From Gordonia effusa NBRC 100432 (GTDB lineage Bacteria > Actinomycetota > Actinomycetes > Mycobacteriales > Mycobacteriaceae), in the NCBI RefSeq assembly GCF_000241305.1, contig NZ_BAEH01000041.1, positions 1 to 60,693 of the forward strand: a stretch of DNA of 60,693 bases, in the 5' to 3' direction. The translations under genes and the position numbers were made by a program. Positions 26,736 through 36,854 of the stretch are shown here, one piece after another. Each line of letters opens with the position of its first letter. The stretch's first letter is position 1. The notes beneath the pieces were generated by a model. It ran no database searches, was not told the origin of the DNA, and saw only the letters and a program-made list of their open reading frames with translations.

Positions 26736-28376
26736 ATGAGCCGGACGAAGAAGGCCACACCGGGACGGATTCTGTTCGTAGGTGCGGGGCCGGGGGATCG
26801 GGAGTTGCTGACTGTGCGGGCGCGTGACGTCATCGCACACGCGACTACGGCATTCATCGACCCAGACGTGCCAGCGCCCGTCGTCGAGCTGATCGGAGCG
26901 GCCTATCGGCCCGATCCGACCGAGTCTCGTCGCAGTTCCCGGAAGGCCGAACCGAGCAAGGACGAGGCCGTCGAAGGGGCCGAGACCGAGCCGATCGAAG
27001 AACCCGCCTACACCGTGCACCCGGCGTTGGGAGATCCCGCCGAGGTTGCCAAGACTTTGGTCGCCGCAGCGAAGGCCGGTGACGATGTCGTGCGCGTCGT
27101 CGCGGGCGATCCACTGACCACCAATTCGGTGCTGGCGGAAGTCACCGCGGTGGCCCGCACCTCGATCGTGTTCGAGGTACTGCCCGGCCTGCCAGCCGGT
27201 GCGGTCGTGCCGAGTTACGCGGGTATGCCGCTCGGCTCGGGTTACACCGTTGCCGACGTGCGCGGCGAGGTCGACTGGGCCGCATTGGCCGCGGCGCCGG
27301 GACCACTGGTGCTGCACGCGACGTCGGGCCATTTGGCCGAGACCGCGAGCGCATTGACCGAGCACGGGTTGGCCCCGCAAACACCGGTCGCGATCACCAT
27401 CAACGGCACCACCTGCAGCCAGCGCACCATCGAAGCGACGCTGGCCACGCTGAACGAGCAGGGCAACGCGATCTCCGGCCCGATGGTGCTGACCGTCGGC
27501 AAGGTCGTCGGACAGCGCAGCAAGCTGTCCTGGTGGGAATCACGGGCCCTCTACGGCTGGACCGTGCTGGTGCCGCGCACCAAGGACCAGGCGGCCGACA
27601 TGAGTGAACGTCTGATCACCCACGGAGCCATCCCCAAGGAAGTCCCGACGATCGCCGTCGAGCCGCCGCGTTCGCCCGCGCAGATGGAACGCGCGGTCAA
27701 GGGGTTGGTCGACGGCCGGTACCAGTGGGTCGTCTTCACCTCGACCAACGCGGTGCGCGCGGTCTGGGAGAAGTTCGCCGAATTCGGTCTCGACGCCCGT
27801 GCGTTCTCCGGTGTGAAGATCGCCTGCGTCGGCGAATCCACCGCCGATAAGGTGCGCTCCTTCGGTATCAATCCCGAACTGGTGCCGTCGGGTGAGCAGT
27901 CCTCACTCGGCCTGCTCGAAGACTTCCCGCCCTACGACGAGGTCTTCGACCCGGTCAATCGGGTGCTGTTGCCGCGCGCCGACATCGCAACCGAAACCTT
28001 GTCGGAGGGGCTGCGTGAGCGCGGCTGGGAGATCGACGACGTCACCGCCTACCGCACCGTCCGCGCCGCGCCGCCACCGGCCGAGACTCGCGAGATGATC
28101 AAGACCGGTGGATTCGACGCCGTCTGCTTCACCTCGTCCTCGACGGTCCGCAACCTCGTCGGCATCGCGGGAAAGCCGCACGCGCGCACCATCGTCGCGT
28201 GTATCGGACCGAAAACCGCCGAAACCGCAACGGAATTCGGATTGCGCGTCGACGTGCGTCCGGAGACCGCGTCGGTGCCCGATCTGGTGGAAGCCCTTGC
28301 GGCACATGCGGCTCGGCTGCGCGCCGAAGGTGCGCTGCCTCCCCCGCGTAAGAAGTCGCGTCGGTCGCGGTCGTAG
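26736..28376 (+). CDS. hemD: Uroporphyrinogen-III synthase fused to an N-terminal SUMT-like domain
   Basis: A 546-residue fusion. Residues 11-250 are a SUMT-like methyltransferase domain beginning [18 protein letters not shown]; an acidic linker (about 62-90) interrupts it, and the expected second motif GGDPFxFGRGxEE is replaced by [11 protein letters not shown] (residues 123-132), so methyl transfer is doubtful. Residues of about 265-530 are the HemD domain ([54 protein letters not shown]), cyclising hydroxymethylbilane to uroporphyrinogen III. The C-terminus is a basic tail. The ATG at 26736 has GGAGAG upstream. The order hemC-hemD-hemB matches Rv0510-Rv0512. Confidence 0.9.
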   Translation: MSRTKKATPGRILFVGAGPGDRELLTVRARDVIAHATTAFIDPDVPAPVVELIGAAYRPDPTESRRSSRKAEPSKDEAVEGAETEPIEEPAYTVHPALGDPAEVAKTLVAAAKAGDDVVRVVAGDPLTTNSVLAEVTAVARTSIVFEVLPGLPAGAVVPSYAGMPLGSGYTVADVRGEVDWAALAAAPGPLVLHATSGHLAETASALTEHGLAPQTPVAITINGTTCSQRTIEATLATLNEQGNAISGPMVLTVGKVVGQRSKLSWWESRALYGWTVLVPRTKDQAADMSERLITHGAIPKEVPTIAVEPPRSPAQMERAVKGLVDGRYQWVVFTSTNAVRAVWEKFAEFGLDARAFSGVKIACVGESTADKVRSFGINPELVPSGEQSSLGLLEDFPPYDEVFDPVNRVLLPRADIATETLSEGLRERGWEIDDVTAYRTVRAAPPPAETREMIKTGGFDAVCFTSSSTVRNLVGIAGKPHARTIVACIGPKTAETATEFGLRVDVRPETASVPDLVEALAAHAARLRAEGALPPPRKKSRRSRS

Positions 28377-28384
28377 GTCCTGCG

Positions 28385-29368
28385 GTGACGGGCAAGCCGA
28401 TCATCCGGCCCCGACGGTTACGTTCGACCGCCGCGGTTCGTCGCTTGGTGGCCGAAACACGGTTGGCACCAAGTGAACTGGTGTTGCCGATGTTCGTCGC
28501 CGACGGTATCGACGCCCCGGTTCCGATCTCGTCGATGCCGGGCGTCGTGCAGCACACCGAAGACTCGCTACGTCGTGCGGCGGCCGAAGCGGTCGATGCC
28601 GGCGTGGGCGGTTTGATGCTTTTCGGTGTGCCGACGTCGGGTGATAAGGATGCCGTCGGCTCGGGTGCCGACGATCCCAATGGTGTCCTCAATCGAGCAT
28701 TGTCGTTGCTACGCAACGATTTAGGTGATTCCACCGTGTTGATGGCAGACACCTGCCTTGACGAGTTCACCGATCACGGCCACTGCGGTGTGGTGTCGGC
28801 GTCGGGCGTTGTCGACAATGACGCGACGCTGGAGCGTTACGTGTCGATGTCGTTGGCGCAGGCTCGCGCGGGTGCACATATGTTGGGGCCCAGCGGAATG
28901 ATGGACGGTCAGGTCGGCGCCATTCGCGCGGCCCTCGACGCCGAAGGCTTCATCGACACCGCGATTCTCGCCTACACCGCCAAGTACGCGTCGGCGTTCT
29001 ACGGCCCGTTCCGCGAGGCCGTGGGTTCGTCGTTGACGGGGGATCGTCGGACCTATCAGCAGGATTCGGCCAACCGCACCGAGGCATTGCGGGAACTGTC
29101 GCTCGACCTCGCCGAGGGGGCCGACATCGTGATGGTCAAACCGGCCATGAGCTACCTCGACATCCTGCGCGATGTCGCCGAGGTTGCCGATGTGCCCGTC
29201 GCCGCGTATCAGATCAGCGGTGAGTACTCGATGATCACCGCCGCCGCCGAGCGCGGGTGGATCGACCGTGACGCGGCGATCCTGGAGTCGCTGACCTCCA
29301 TTCGGCGGGCGGGCGCGTCGATTGTGCTGACCTACTGGGCGACCGAAGTAGCCGGCTGGCTGCGCTGA
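28385..29368 (+). CDS. hemB: Delta-aminolevulinic acid dehydratase (porphobilinogen synthase)
   Basis: Condenses two 5-aminolevulinates into porphobilinogen. Schiff-base lysines are Lys200 ([11 protein letters not shown]) and Lys252 ([11 protein letters not shown]). The metal-site segment is [14 protein letters not shown] (122-135), in which the cysteine ligands of zinc-type enzymes are mostly replaced by Asp/Thr positions, indicating the Mg-dependent class. It is 327 residues. The GTG start lies 8 bp after hemD. It is the last heme gene of the rex operon. Confidence 0.95.
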   Translation: MTGKPIIRPRRLRSTAAVRRLVAETRLAPSELVLPMFVADGIDAPVPISSMPGVVQHTEDSLRRAAAEAVDAGVGGLMLFGVPTSGDKDAVGSGADDPNGVLNRALSLLRNDLGDSTVLMADTCLDEFTDHGHCGVVSASGVVDNDATLERYVSMSLAQARAGAHMLGPSGMMDGQVGAIRAALDAEGFIDTAILAYTAKYASAFYGPFREAVGSSLTGDRRTYQQDSANRTEALRELSLDLAEGADIVMVKPAMSYLDILRDVAEVADVPVAAYQISGEYSMITAAAERGWIDRDAAILESLTSIRRAGASIVLTYWATEVAGWLR

Positions 29369-29400
29369 CCCCGCACCCGCCCTGCATTACGCTGGTGGCT

Positions 29401-30060
29401 ATGTCTTCACCGCAGTACCCGTCGGCGCCAGGGCCGTCGTGGACGCCACCTCCGGGAGGCTTGGTTCCACCACCTAGCGAGCCGCCGGTGCGGCCCAAAC
29501 TCGTCGAGTCGATGGCGATTGCCCTCGAGTTGTGGTTGGTAGTGATCGTCGGTCGAATAGTCGCCAGTTGCGGGCTGTTCCAGACAGTGAAGTCGAACGC
29601 TGACGGCCAGTTAACCAATCCGCTGAACGGCAATTCGGAAGCGAACACGGAACTCATACGCTCTCTGTCGTCGACGTGGGCGCTGATCGCTATGTTGGTC
29701 GTCAGCGCCATCATCGTCGGCGGAATATCACTGACGGTGATGTGGTTCGCGCGGCAGGGCTATAACTGGGCCCGGATGGTTACCGCCGGTGCCAGCCTGT
29801 ACGTGGTCGTGACGACGATTCTGGACATCACGGTCTTCGGAGTCGAACCGACCTGGGTCGGGGTGCCGCTGATCATCGCTGGAGTCGCCGCGGGCGGGGC
29901 GCTCGTCGCGCTGCTACGTCGCGATACCGAAAAGTGGTGTGCGGATATGGCGTTGTACCGTCAACAGTCCAAAGCGTTCGCGGCGATGCCGCGCGGGCCA
30001 ATACACCCGCCGACCGCCCCACCACCGCCCGCCGCGGTGACGAAGCCTCAGGAGGACTAG
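29401..30060 (+). CDS. Hypothetical membrane protein with proline-rich tails
   Basis: I do not recognise the family. About 219 residues: a Pro-rich cytoplasmic N-terminus (1-30), four likely membrane helices (about 40-60, 92-115, 128-150, 155-175), and a C-terminal tail ending in a Pro-rich run. The position behind hemB is occupied by unrelated or diverged membrane genes in mycobacteria. The ATG at 29401 lies 7 nt after TACGCT (29388-29393), so it may have its own leaderless promoter instead of depending on the hem operon. Confidence 0.65.
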   Translation: MSSPQYPSAPGPSWTPPPGGLVPPPSEPPVRPKLVESMAIALELWLVVIVGRIVASCGLFQTVKSNADGQLTNPLNGNSEANTELIRSLSSTWALIAMLVVSAIIVGGISLTVMWFARQGYNWARMVTAGASLYVVVTTILDITVFGVEPTWVGVPLIIAGVAAGGALVALLRRDTEKWCADMALYRQQSKAFAAMPRGPIHPPTAPPPPAAVTKPQED

Positions 30061-30064
30061 CCCG

Positions 30065-30475
30065 GTGACCGGTGAGCAGGAATTGACTCGACCTCCGCAG
30101 GTGCTCTGGGCACTGCGACTCTGGCTGACATCGGGTGCGTTGTTGGTCGCGGTCGGGCTGGTGACAATCATCGTGACCGCCGTGAGGTATGGCGCCGTGT
30201 CGGCGATTGGTGTCGGTGCGTTGGAGGTCGCGGTCGGTGTCGGGTATTGCTTCGCGGCGCGCAAACTGGCCATCGCACACGACCTGCGGGTGCGGTCGTC
30301 GCTCGCGGTCACCACCTTGGTCGTCGTGGTGCTCCTGTTGATGGCGGCGCTGCTCTCGCACAGCCCGATTTTCGCGGTGCCGCTGGTCATCGCATTGCTG
30401 GGATTGTTCGGTTCGCTGCTGGCTTACCGACCCGAGTCCGAGGCATGGTTCGCCGAACAGGACGGCAAGAAGTGA
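30065..30475 (+). CDS. Small four-helix membrane protein
   Basis: A 136-residue protein made almost entirely of four hydrophobic helices separated by short loops, with no domain I can name. The GTG at 30065 has AGGAGGA 8 nt upstream, inside the end of the previous gene, indicating co-translation. The stop overlaps the next gene by 4 bp. The three membrane genes 29401-31020 are probably one unit. Confidence 0.65.
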   Translation: MTGEQELTRPPQVLWALRLWLTSGALLVAVGLVTIIVTAVRYGAVSAIGVGALEVAVGVGYCFAARKLAIAHDLRVRSSLAVTTLVVVVLLLMAALLSHSPIFAVPLVIALLGLFGSLLAYRPESEAWFAEQDGKK

Positions 30476-31020
30476 CCGATCCCGCCGACGACGACCTGGA
30501 ACCGGAGCCGACCGACGATACGACCGAAGATGCGGCGGACGACACCCCGGTCGACGCCGGCGAGACCCTGTTCTACGAATCGGGCGGTAGCTGGTGGGTG
30601 GTCCTGATCGGGCCGGTATTGGTGGGTGTGGTGCTCGGAATGGAGATCAGCGGGCCGGGTCAGGTGCACTGGTTGGTGCTCGGCATCTTCTTCGTCGTGC
30701 TGACCGGATTCTCGTTGCTTCAGGTGTACGCCGCTCGGCAGCACACCAGCGTGCACCTGACCGAGCGGACCCTGCGGCAGGGAACCAAGACCATGAACCT
30801 CGACGACATCGCCAAGATCTACCCGGAGAACAACGCGACCGAGCACAAGGACTGGGAGTCCGCGCCGGCCCTCGGTGAGCTATCCGGTGTGCCCCGACGT
30901 CGCAAAGGTATTGGCGTGAAGCTGGAGAGCGGCAAGGTCGCTCAGGCCTGGGCACGTGACGGTGACCGCTTCCGGTCAGAACTCACCCAGGCCTGGCAGG
31001 CCGTGAAGATGGGCCTGTAG
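30472..31020 (+). CDS. Membrane protein, DUF3093-like (Rv0513-like)
   Basis: A 182-residue protein with a strongly acidic N-terminus (about residues 1-30), two membrane helices (about 41-60 and 66-88) and a soluble C-terminal domain with VHLTERTLRQGTKTMNLDDI, resembling small actinobacterial PH-like/DUF3093 membrane proteins; this assignment is tentative. The GTG overlaps the previous stop (GTGA); the longer frame from 30247 lies inside the previous gene. The position after the heme genes corresponds to Rv0513. Confidence 0.7.
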   Translation: MTDPADDDLEPEPTDDTTEDAADDTPVDAGETLFYESGGSWWVVLIGPVLVGVVLGMEISGPGQVHWLVLGIFFVVLTGFSLLQVYAARQHTSVHLTERTLRQGTKTMNLDDIAKIYPENNATEHKDWESAPALGELSGVPRRRKGIGVKLESGKVAQAWARDGDRFRSELTQAWQAVKMGL

Positions 31021-31033
31021 CCCCGCCCCATCC

Positions 31034-31104
31034 GCAAACCCCACTCGCGGCGACATTCCCGACCCGGTTTCGTGGTCGGGAATGTCCGCGCGGGTCGGGT
31101 TTGC
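31034..31104. terminator. Nested inverted repeat between convergent genes (bidirectional terminator)
   Basis: An inner hairpin has perfect 13-bp arms, GACATTCCCGACC (31052-31064) and GGTCGGGAATGTC (31074-31086), with a 9-nt loop. An outer pair GCAAACCC (31034-31041) and GGGTTTGC (31097-31104) closes it. It lies between the 3' ends of the DUF3093-like gene (plus) and the acyl-CoA oxidase gene (minus). No strong U-run follows, so it could act by structure or Rho-like arrest. Confidence 0.65.
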
Positions 31105-31126
31105 GAGTGCCGCGAGTTCCGATCGC

Positions 31127-33139
31127 CTACCCGTGCTCCAACATCGGCGCCCGCAGCAGCGCCTCGGGAATTCCGAAGGCATCGACCAGGGTGCGCGCAT
31201 GCGGACGCAGATCCTCGCATAGGTCGTTGACGCCGCGCCGGATCGCCTTGGCCCGTTCCACCGATACGTGACGGTGCATCAGGAACCACGACAGGTCGGC
31301 TTCCAGCGCCGAGTAGACGAACAGATCGCAGACCTTGTCCAAAACCTCTGCGGCAGAACGCGAATCGCATTCGGCGATACCAGAGATGAAGGATTCCAAC
31401 ACGATACGTTCCACATGCGCCTGCCCGACCTTGAGTAGGTGGTCCTGGGCGTTGTTGAACACTTCGAAGGGATCGGCGTCGTCCTCGGTCGCCCGACGTA
31501 GACGTTGCGCGCAGGTCCTCAGCAGGTGGTCTTCGCGGTTGCGGAACAACCGGATCTGCGTCGCACGCTCGCTCAGCGCGGAATCCTCGGTCTCCTCGTC
31601 GGAGTTGTCGAGAATCGTCTGAATCACCTGTCGCACAGCGGTTTTCTCCGCGACGACGTCGCGTGCCATCCCTGCCACGAACCGCACCCAGCCGCCCGCG
31701 TTGAGGCCGCGTACATCGTCGCTGTACGCGGACAGCAACTCTTTGCCGACGAGCTGGGTCAGGACCGTGTTGTCGCCTTCGAATGTGGTGAAGACGTCGA
31801 TGTCGCCGCGAATGATCGGGAGTTGATTCTCGTCCAAATAGCCCGCACCGCCGCATGCTTCCCGGCTGACGTTGATGGCATGGCTCGCGTGCCAGGTGGC
31901 ATACGCCTTGAGGCCCGCCGCCCAGCCTTCCAGATGCCGTTGACGTTCGGCGTCCTCGTCGGTCAGTTCGGCGATTGACAGGTCGGCGGTCTGCACGTCG
32001 TGCAGTTCGGAGGTGAGGTCGTTCTGCGCGAAGGTGATGGCGTACGACTTCGCGATTAGCGGAAGCAGTTTACGCTGATGGGCGCGGTAGTCGAGAATAG
32101 TTATCTCGTCTTCTTCGCCCGGCGCGTCGAATTGCTTGCGCAGCAAGGCATATCGCGTCGCCAGCGTCAGGGCCTTGCGGCCCGCGGCGCCGCCCGTCGC
32201 GCCGACGCTCACTCGGCCGCGGATCAACGTCCCCAACATGGTGAAGAACCGTCGGTTGATGTTCTCGATAGGTGAGGAGTAGGTGCCGTCGGCTGCGACG
32301 TCGCCGTATTTGTTGAGTAGATTCTCCGCCGGGATCCGCACCTGATCGAAACTGATGCGGCCGTTGTCGACGGCGCTCAGGCCGCCCTTGTAGCCGCAGT
32401 CGCCGGTGGTGACGCCTGGTAGATCGGCTCCGTTTTCGTCACGAATCGGCACGATGAAGCAATGCACACCGTGGCCCGTTGGTTCCTCGCCCGGTCCGCC
32501 GGTGATCAACTGAGCGAAAACCGCTGCGACCCGGGCATGTTCGGCCGCGCCGCCGATGTAATCCTTACGAGCCGATGGCGTAGGCGAGTGGATGACGAAT
32601 TCGCGGGCCGCCGCGTCGTAGGTTGCCGTTGTCTCCAGCGCTTGGACATTGGAGCCGTGCCCGGTCTCGGTCATCGCGAAACAACCGAGCAGGTCCAGAC
32701 TGATCAGGTCGGCGACATAACGATCGTGATGGCGTTTGGTGCCAAGATTCTCGACGGCCCCACCGAAGAGGCCCCACTGCACACCGGATTTCACCATCAG
32801 CGACAAATCCGCGTAGCCGAGCATTTCGATCGCCGAGATCGATGCCCCGACATCGCCGGTACCGCCGTGTTCGGTGCGGAATCCGGCGGCGGCGAAATTC
32901 AATGACGACAGTTCGCGCATTTCCGCCAGGATGTTGGTGCGCGCTTCGGCGAGCGTGCGGGATGGGTCGGGGAGCAGGTCGGCGCGGTCGAGCCCGGCGC
33001 GCAAGTCTTCCCGGGTAGCCCGCCAGCGGCCATCGAGCGCGGCGCGAAGACCGTCCTCGATAACGGTGTCGTCGGGGACGGGAGTCTCGTCGGGGGAGAT
33101 GGTGGTCGAAGGTCCTGCGGAATCTGCGGATGCGGCCAT
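31127..33139 (-). CDS. Acyl-CoA oxidase/dehydrogenase family protein
   Basis: A 670-residue flavoenzyme of the acyl-CoA oxidase class. FAD/substrate-region motifs are visible: MVKSGVQWGLFGGAV, CFAMTETGHGSNVQALETTATYD, and REACGGAGYLDENQLPIIRGDIDVFTTFEGDN, whose Glu is the likely catalytic base. The length and the extra C-terminal domain are those of ACOX rather than short dehydrogenases. It would perform the first oxidation step of beta-oxidation. The ATG at 33139 is 7 nt after TACCGT (33152-33147, minus strand), so I reject the 91-codon extension to 33412, which overlaps the divergent promoter. Confidence 0.87.
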   Translation of the reverse strand: MAASADSAGPSTTISPDETPVPDDTVIEDGLRAALDGRWRATREDLRAGLDRADLLPDPSRTLAEARTNILAEMRELSSLNFAAAGFRTEHGGTGDVGASISAIEMLGYADLSLMVKSGVQWGLFGGAVENLGTKRHHDRYVADLISLDLLGCFAMTETGHGSNVQALETTATYDAAAREFVIHSPTPSARKDYIGGAAEHARVAAVFAQLITGGPGEEPTGHGVHCFIVPIRDENGADLPGVTTGDCGYKGGLSAVDNGRISFDQVRIPAENLLNKYGDVAADGTYSSPIENINRRFFTMLGTLIRGRVSVGATGGAAGRKALTLATRYALLRKQFDAPGEEDEITILDYRAHQRKLLPLIAKSYAITFAQNDLTSELHDVQTADLSIAELTDEDAERQRHLEGWAAGLKAYATWHASHAINVSREACGGAGYLDENQLPIIRGDIDVFTTFEGDNTVLTQLVGKELLSAYSDDVRGLNAGGWVRFVAGMARDVVAEKTAVRQVIQTILDNSDEETEDSALSERATQIRLFRNREDHLLRTCAQRLRRATEDDADPFEVFNNAQDHLLKVGQAHVERIVLESFISGIAECDSRSAAEVLDKVCDLFVYSALEADLSWFLMHRHVSVERAKAIRRGVNDLCEDLRPHARTLVDAFGIPEALLRAPMLEHG

Positions 33140-33334
33140 GGCTCTTACGGTACGCAAACGGGACGCGGCCAGGGTGTGACCCCGCCAGGAAAAGTTCAGA
33201 TCGAGAGAACCTTTCGGGGTTCGCGCTGCGTCCAATTGAGCGGTGTCGTCGTGGCGATTGGAGAAATGGGCACATGTCAAGAGGGGTTTGCATGTTCTCG
33301 CGTATCTGATCGTCACCTCGGTACCGTCGGGAAC
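33140..33334. promoter_or_regulatory. Divergent promoter region, acyl-CoA oxidase / SGNH lipoprotein
   Basis: Both genes start 7 nt after a TACCGT hexamer, one on each strand: 33152-33147 on minus for the oxidase and 33322-33327 on plus for the lipoprotein. Both are therefore likely leaderless. I see no clear operator palindrome between them. Confidence 0.5.
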
Positions 33335-34231
33335 ATGCGCAGATGTCAGTTGGTGATACTCGCCACCCTCGCGGTCGTCGTAGCCGGGTGTGCGACCTCG
33401 GAGCCCGGTCAACCGTCCTCGTCGACCGCGACGGCACCTTCGACATCGACGCCACCCTCACCGAGTTATGTCCATCTCGGCGACAGTTACGCGGCCGGTT
33501 CGGGGGTGCGGCCGTTGGTCGAAGACTCCGACGTGCAATGCCTGCGGTCGCAGCGAAACTTCGGGGAAATCATTGCCGCACAACGGAAATCGCAATATCC
33601 AACGTATCTTGACGTCAGCTGTGCCGGGGCGGCGACCAAGGACCTGTACGCCGAGCAGTACCCGGGTATTCCGCCGCAACTCGACGCCGTGGGACCGGCG
33701 ACCAAACTCGTCACGATGACTCTCGGCGGCAACGACGGCGGCACGTTCGGTACGGCCGTCACCAGTTGTTCGGACCTCGCGGCAGCCGATCCGTCCGGTG
33801 CGCCATGCCGCGAACGGTACGGATCCAGATTCACCGACTACCTCACTTCCACGACCGCGCCGGCACTGACAAAGACGCTTACCGCGGTGCGGGCCAAAGC
33901 GCCATCGGCCCGGGTAGTCATCGTCGGGTACCCGTGGCTGCTACCGGCCACCGGCGGTTGCTACCCGACGATGCGGATCGCCGCGGGTGACGTGCCCTAC
34001 CTGCGTGAGGTGCAGCAAACACTCAACACCGTGGTGCAGCGTGCGGCCCGACAGACGGGATCGACCTATGTGAGCATGGCCGCCGCGTCGTCGGGGCATG
34101 ACGCGTGTGCAGCGCCACAAACCCGATGGATCGAGCCGATGGTCGGGGCCACGACTACCGTTACGCTGCATCCCAACGCCGCCGGGCAGCAGGCGCTGGC
34201 GGCCGCGACACTCCGAATGCTGGGGCGTTGA
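33335..34231 (+). CDS. Secreted SGNH/GDSL-type hydrolase lipoprotein
   Basis: A 298-residue exported esterase-like protein. The signal peptide ends in a lipobox VVAGC (Cys19), followed by a Ser/Thr/Pro linker. Block I is VHLGDSYAAGSG with nucleophile Ser51, block III is TMTLGGNDGG, and the catalytic His is in LHPNAAGQQ. Paired cysteines (for example C-Y-P-T and HDACAAP) suggest disulfides as in actinobacterial lipases of the Streptomyces-type SGNH group. The ATG at 33335 follows TACCGT by 7 nt; the frame from 33176 has an implausible N-terminus. The substrate is an acyl ester, identity unknown. Confidence 0.83.
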   Translation: MRRCQLVILATLAVVVAGCATSEPGQPSSSTATAPSTSTPPSPSYVHLGDSYAAGSGVRPLVEDSDVQCLRSQRNFGEIIAAQRKSQYPTYLDVSCAGAATKDLYAEQYPGIPPQLDAVGPATKLVTMTLGGNDGGTFGTAVTSCSDLAAADPSGAPCRERYGSRFTDYLTSTTAPALTKTLTAVRAKAPSARVVIVGYPWLLPATGGCYPTMRIAAGDVPYLREVQQTLNTVVQRAARQTGSTYVSMAAASSGHDACAAPQTRWIEPMVGATTTVTLHPNAAGQQALAAATLRMLGR

Positions 34232-34278
34232 CCAGTCCGAATTGGGCCTTGGCAGCTTGATTTGGAACACTGGAGGCC

Positions 34279-35610
34279 GTGACCCACCCCGCCCCCGCGA
34301 CCGAGCGATCCGCAGAACTTTTCACTCGCGCCGCAGCGGCTATTCCGGGCGGGGTGAATTCTCCGGTCCGAGCCTTCTCCGCGGTTGGCGGAACGCCTCG
34401 GTTCATCACGTCGGCGCGCGGTTGTGAACTCCTCGATGCCGATGGCAATCGCTACGTGGATCTGGTCAGCTCGTGGGGGCCGATGATCCTGGGCCATGCC
34501 CATCCCGCGGTCGTCGAGGCGGTGCAGCGTGCGGCATCGACTGGCCTGTCCTTCGGCGCTCCGACCGAGGCCGAGATTGAGTTGGCCGAAGAAATCATCG
34601 CGCGTGTCGACCCGGTCGAATGTGTTCGGCTGGTCAACTCGGGCACCGAAGCCACCATGTCAGCGGTACGCCTGGCCCGCGGCTTCACCGGCCGATCCAA
34701 GATCATCAAATTCTCCGGTTGCTACCACGGTCACGTCGACGCATTGCTCGCCGATGCCGGGTCGGGCGTGGCGACACTCGGTTTGCCGACGTCGCCGGGA
34801 GTCACCGGAGCGGCCGCCCACGACACAATCGTGTTGCCCTACAACGACATTGCGGCCGTCACCGAGGTATTCGAGGAACACAGTGGCGAGATCGCCGCGG
34901 TGATCACCGAGGCGGCCGCGGGCAATATGGGTGCCATCGCGCCCGACGTCGGCTTCAATGCCGCGCTGCGCGAGGTAACCGCCCGGGACGGTTCGCTGTT
35001 AATCATCGACGAAGTGATGACCGGCTTCCGGGTGAGCCCGGCCGGCTGGTTCGGCCTCGAAGGAGTCAGCGGCGACCTTTATACCTTCGGCAAGGTGATG
35101 AGTGGCGGATTGCCCGCCGCGGCTTTCGGTGGCCGGGCCGATGTGATGGCGTCGTTAGCTCCAACCGGTCCGGTCTATCAGGCCGGCACGCTCTCGGGCA
35201 ACCCGGTCGCGGTCGCCGCCGGACTGGCGACGTTGCGCCACGCCGACGCCGATACCTACCTGACCCTCGACCGCAACGCCGAGCGGATCGGGTCGATGAT
35301 CGGCGAAGCGCTGACCACCGTCGGCGTCAGCCATCGCGTGCAGTACGCCGGGAACCTGTTCAGCGTCTTCTTCACCGACGAGCCCGAGCAGCAGATTCGT
35401 GACTATGCCGGCGTTAAAGCAACGCAGACCTGGCGTTTCGCACCGTTCTTCCACGCATTGCTCGATGCCGGGGTGTACCCGCCGCCGAGTGCTTTCGAGG
35501 CATGGTTCGTCTCGGCCGCACTCGACGACGCCGCATTCGAGACACTCGCCACCGCTTTACCGGTCGCAGCGCGGGCCGCGGCCGCCGCCAACCAGGGGGA
35601 TGACCAGTGA
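34279..35610 (+). CDS. hemL: Glutamate-1-semialdehyde 2,1-aminomutase
   Basis: The second C5-pathway enzyme, converting glutamate-1-semialdehyde to 5-aminolevulinate with PLP/PMP. Seen: [52 protein letters not shown] and the PLP Lys272 in [17 protein letters not shown]. It is 443 residues. The GTG start has GGAGG close upstream. It completes, with hemA/C/D/B earlier in the window, the route from glutamyl-tRNA to uroporphyrinogen III. The order hemL, phosphatase, resA matches Rv0524-Rv0526. Confidence 0.95.
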   Translation: MTHPAPATERSAELFTRAAAAIPGGVNSPVRAFSAVGGTPRFITSARGCELLDADGNRYVDLVSSWGPMILGHAHPAVVEAVQRAASTGLSFGAPTEAEIELAEEIIARVDPVECVRLVNSGTEATMSAVRLARGFTGRSKIIKFSGCYHGHVDALLADAGSGVATLGLPTSPGVTGAAAHDTIVLPYNDIAAVTEVFEEHSGEIAAVITEAAAGNMGAIAPDVGFNAALREVTARDGSLLIIDEVMTGFRVSPAGWFGLEGVSGDLYTFGKVMSGGLPAAAFGGRADVMASLAPTGPVYQAGTLSGNPVAVAAGLATLRHADADTYLTLDRNAERIGSMIGEALTTVGVSHRVQYAGNLFSVFFTDEPEQQIRDYAGVKATQTWRFAPFFHALLDAGVYPPPSAFEAWFVSAALDDAAFETLATALPVAARAAAAANQGDDQ

Positions 35611-36236
35611 CGACGACCATTGTGCACATGATGCGGCACGGCGAAGTGTTCAATCCGGACCAAATCCTCTACGGGCGACTGCCTGGATTCCGCCTCTCCG
35701 ACCTCGGGCGCGGGCAGGCGCAGAGCGTTGCCGATCTGCTTGCCGACCACGACATCGCCGCGGTTTTCGCATCACCGCTGCAGCGGGCACAGGAGACGGC
35801 GACTCCGATCGCGTCGGCACACGGTCTGGAGATCGTGACCAACGACGACCTCATCGAGGCCGACAATGTCTTCGAGGGCCTGCGTGTGTCGGTCGGCGAC
35901 GGCGCGCTCTCCAAACCGCGGCACTGGGGCAAACTGCGCGACCCGTTCACACCGTCATGGGGTGAGCCGTATATCCAGCTCGCACACCGAATGCTCGCGG
36001 CGGCGACGAAAGCGCGCGACGCCGCGCGCGGCCACGAAGTGGTATGCGTATCGCATCAATTGCCGGTGTACACGCTGCGCCGATTCCTCGAAGGAAAACG
36101 ACTGTGGCATGACCCGCGTCGTCGGCAGTGCTCGCTTGCGTCGTTGACCAGCCTCGTCTACGACGACGACGCGTTGATCGACATCATCTACTCCGAGCCG
36201 GCCGGTACCTCGGACCCGTTATCTGTTGGGGCGTGA
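35607..36236 (+). CDS. Histidine phosphatase family protein (Rv0525-like)
   Basis: A 209-residue phosphatase of the phosphoglycerate-mutase-like superfamily: nucleophile motif [28 protein letters not shown] around the second Arg, Glu acid in [13 protein letters not shown], and second His in [14 protein letters not shown]. The substrate is not known. GTG overlaps the hemL stop (GTGA), and the same coupling is kept in mycobacteria. Confidence 0.85.
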   Translation: MTTTIVHMMRHGEVFNPDQILYGRLPGFRLSDLGRGQAQSVADLLADHDIAAVFASPLQRAQETATPIASAHGLEIVTNDDLIEADNVFEGLRVSVGDGALSKPRHWGKLRDPFTPSWGEPYIQLAHRMLAAATKARDAARGHEVVCVSHQLPVYTLRRFLEGKRLWHDPRRRQCSLASLTSLVYDDDALIDIIYSEPAGTSDPLSVGA

Positions 36237-36245
36237 TCGTTTCTC

Positions 36246-36854
36246 GTGGTTTTGCCTAAACACCTTGCGATGCGTGCGCTGGTACTTGTCGCGCTCGCAG
36301 CCGTCGTCGTGGTGCTCGCTACTAGCTGTTCCACCGGCAAAGACGCTGTCGCACAAGGGGATACTTTCCAGTTCGTATCGCCGGGGGGCAAGACCGTAAT
36401 TACCTACGATGCCGCCGACCGCAAGCCGGTCGCACCGGTGGCGGGCAAAGACTTGTTCACCGACAAGCGGGTCACCCTCGACGACTTCGCGGGCAAAGCG
36501 GTCGTGATCAACGTGTGGGGATCATGGTGTGGTCCGTGCCGCGGCGAGGCCGACGCTCTCCAGCGTGTTTACGCGCAAACGAAGGACGCCGGGGTCGCGT
36601 TCTTAGGCATCAACTTTCGCGACGACCGATCGTCGGCGAAGGATTTCGTCACCGACCGGAAAATCACCTATCCGTCGCTCTACGACTATCCGGGCGCCAC
36701 GCTGGCGGCGCTGACCACGCCGACGTCGGTGGTGCCGACGACGGTTGTGCTGGACAAGAAACACCGTCCCGCGGTGGTGTATTTACGGACTGTGTCGGGC
36801 GAAGAACTGCGGGCGGCGGTCAATAAGCTTGTCGCCGAACCGGATACGCCATGA
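36246..36854 (+). CDS. resA: Thiol-disulfide oxidoreductase lipoprotein (ResA/TlpA-like, Rv0526-like)
   Basis: A membrane-anchored, extracytoplasmic thioredoxin-like protein that reduces apocytochrome c cysteines before heme attachment. It has a signal peptide with lipobox LATSC (Cys28), a TlpA fold, and the active site [12 protein letters not shown] (Cys95/Cys98) followed by the ResA-type helix; the cis-Pro is in [12 protein letters not shown] use the GTG at 36246; the ATG at 36270 gives a shorter signal and is a real alternative. It overlaps ccdA by 4 bp, which supplies its electrons. Confidence 0.87.
   Translation: MVLPKHLAMRALVLVALAAVVVVLATSCSTGKDAVAQGDTFQFVSPGGKTVITYDAADRKPVAPVAGKDLFTDKRVTLDDFAGKAVVINVWGSWCGPCRGEADALQRVYAQTKDAGVAFLGINFRDDRSSAKDFVTDRKITYPSLYDYPGATLAALTTPTSVVPTTVVLDKKHRPAVVYLRTVSGEELRAAVNKLVAEPDTP

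Noticed and set aside
33140..33412. 91-codon extension of the acyl-CoA oxidase
   Set aside because: It crosses its own likely -10 element and overlaps the upstream part of the divergent gene region; the ATG at 33139 fits better.
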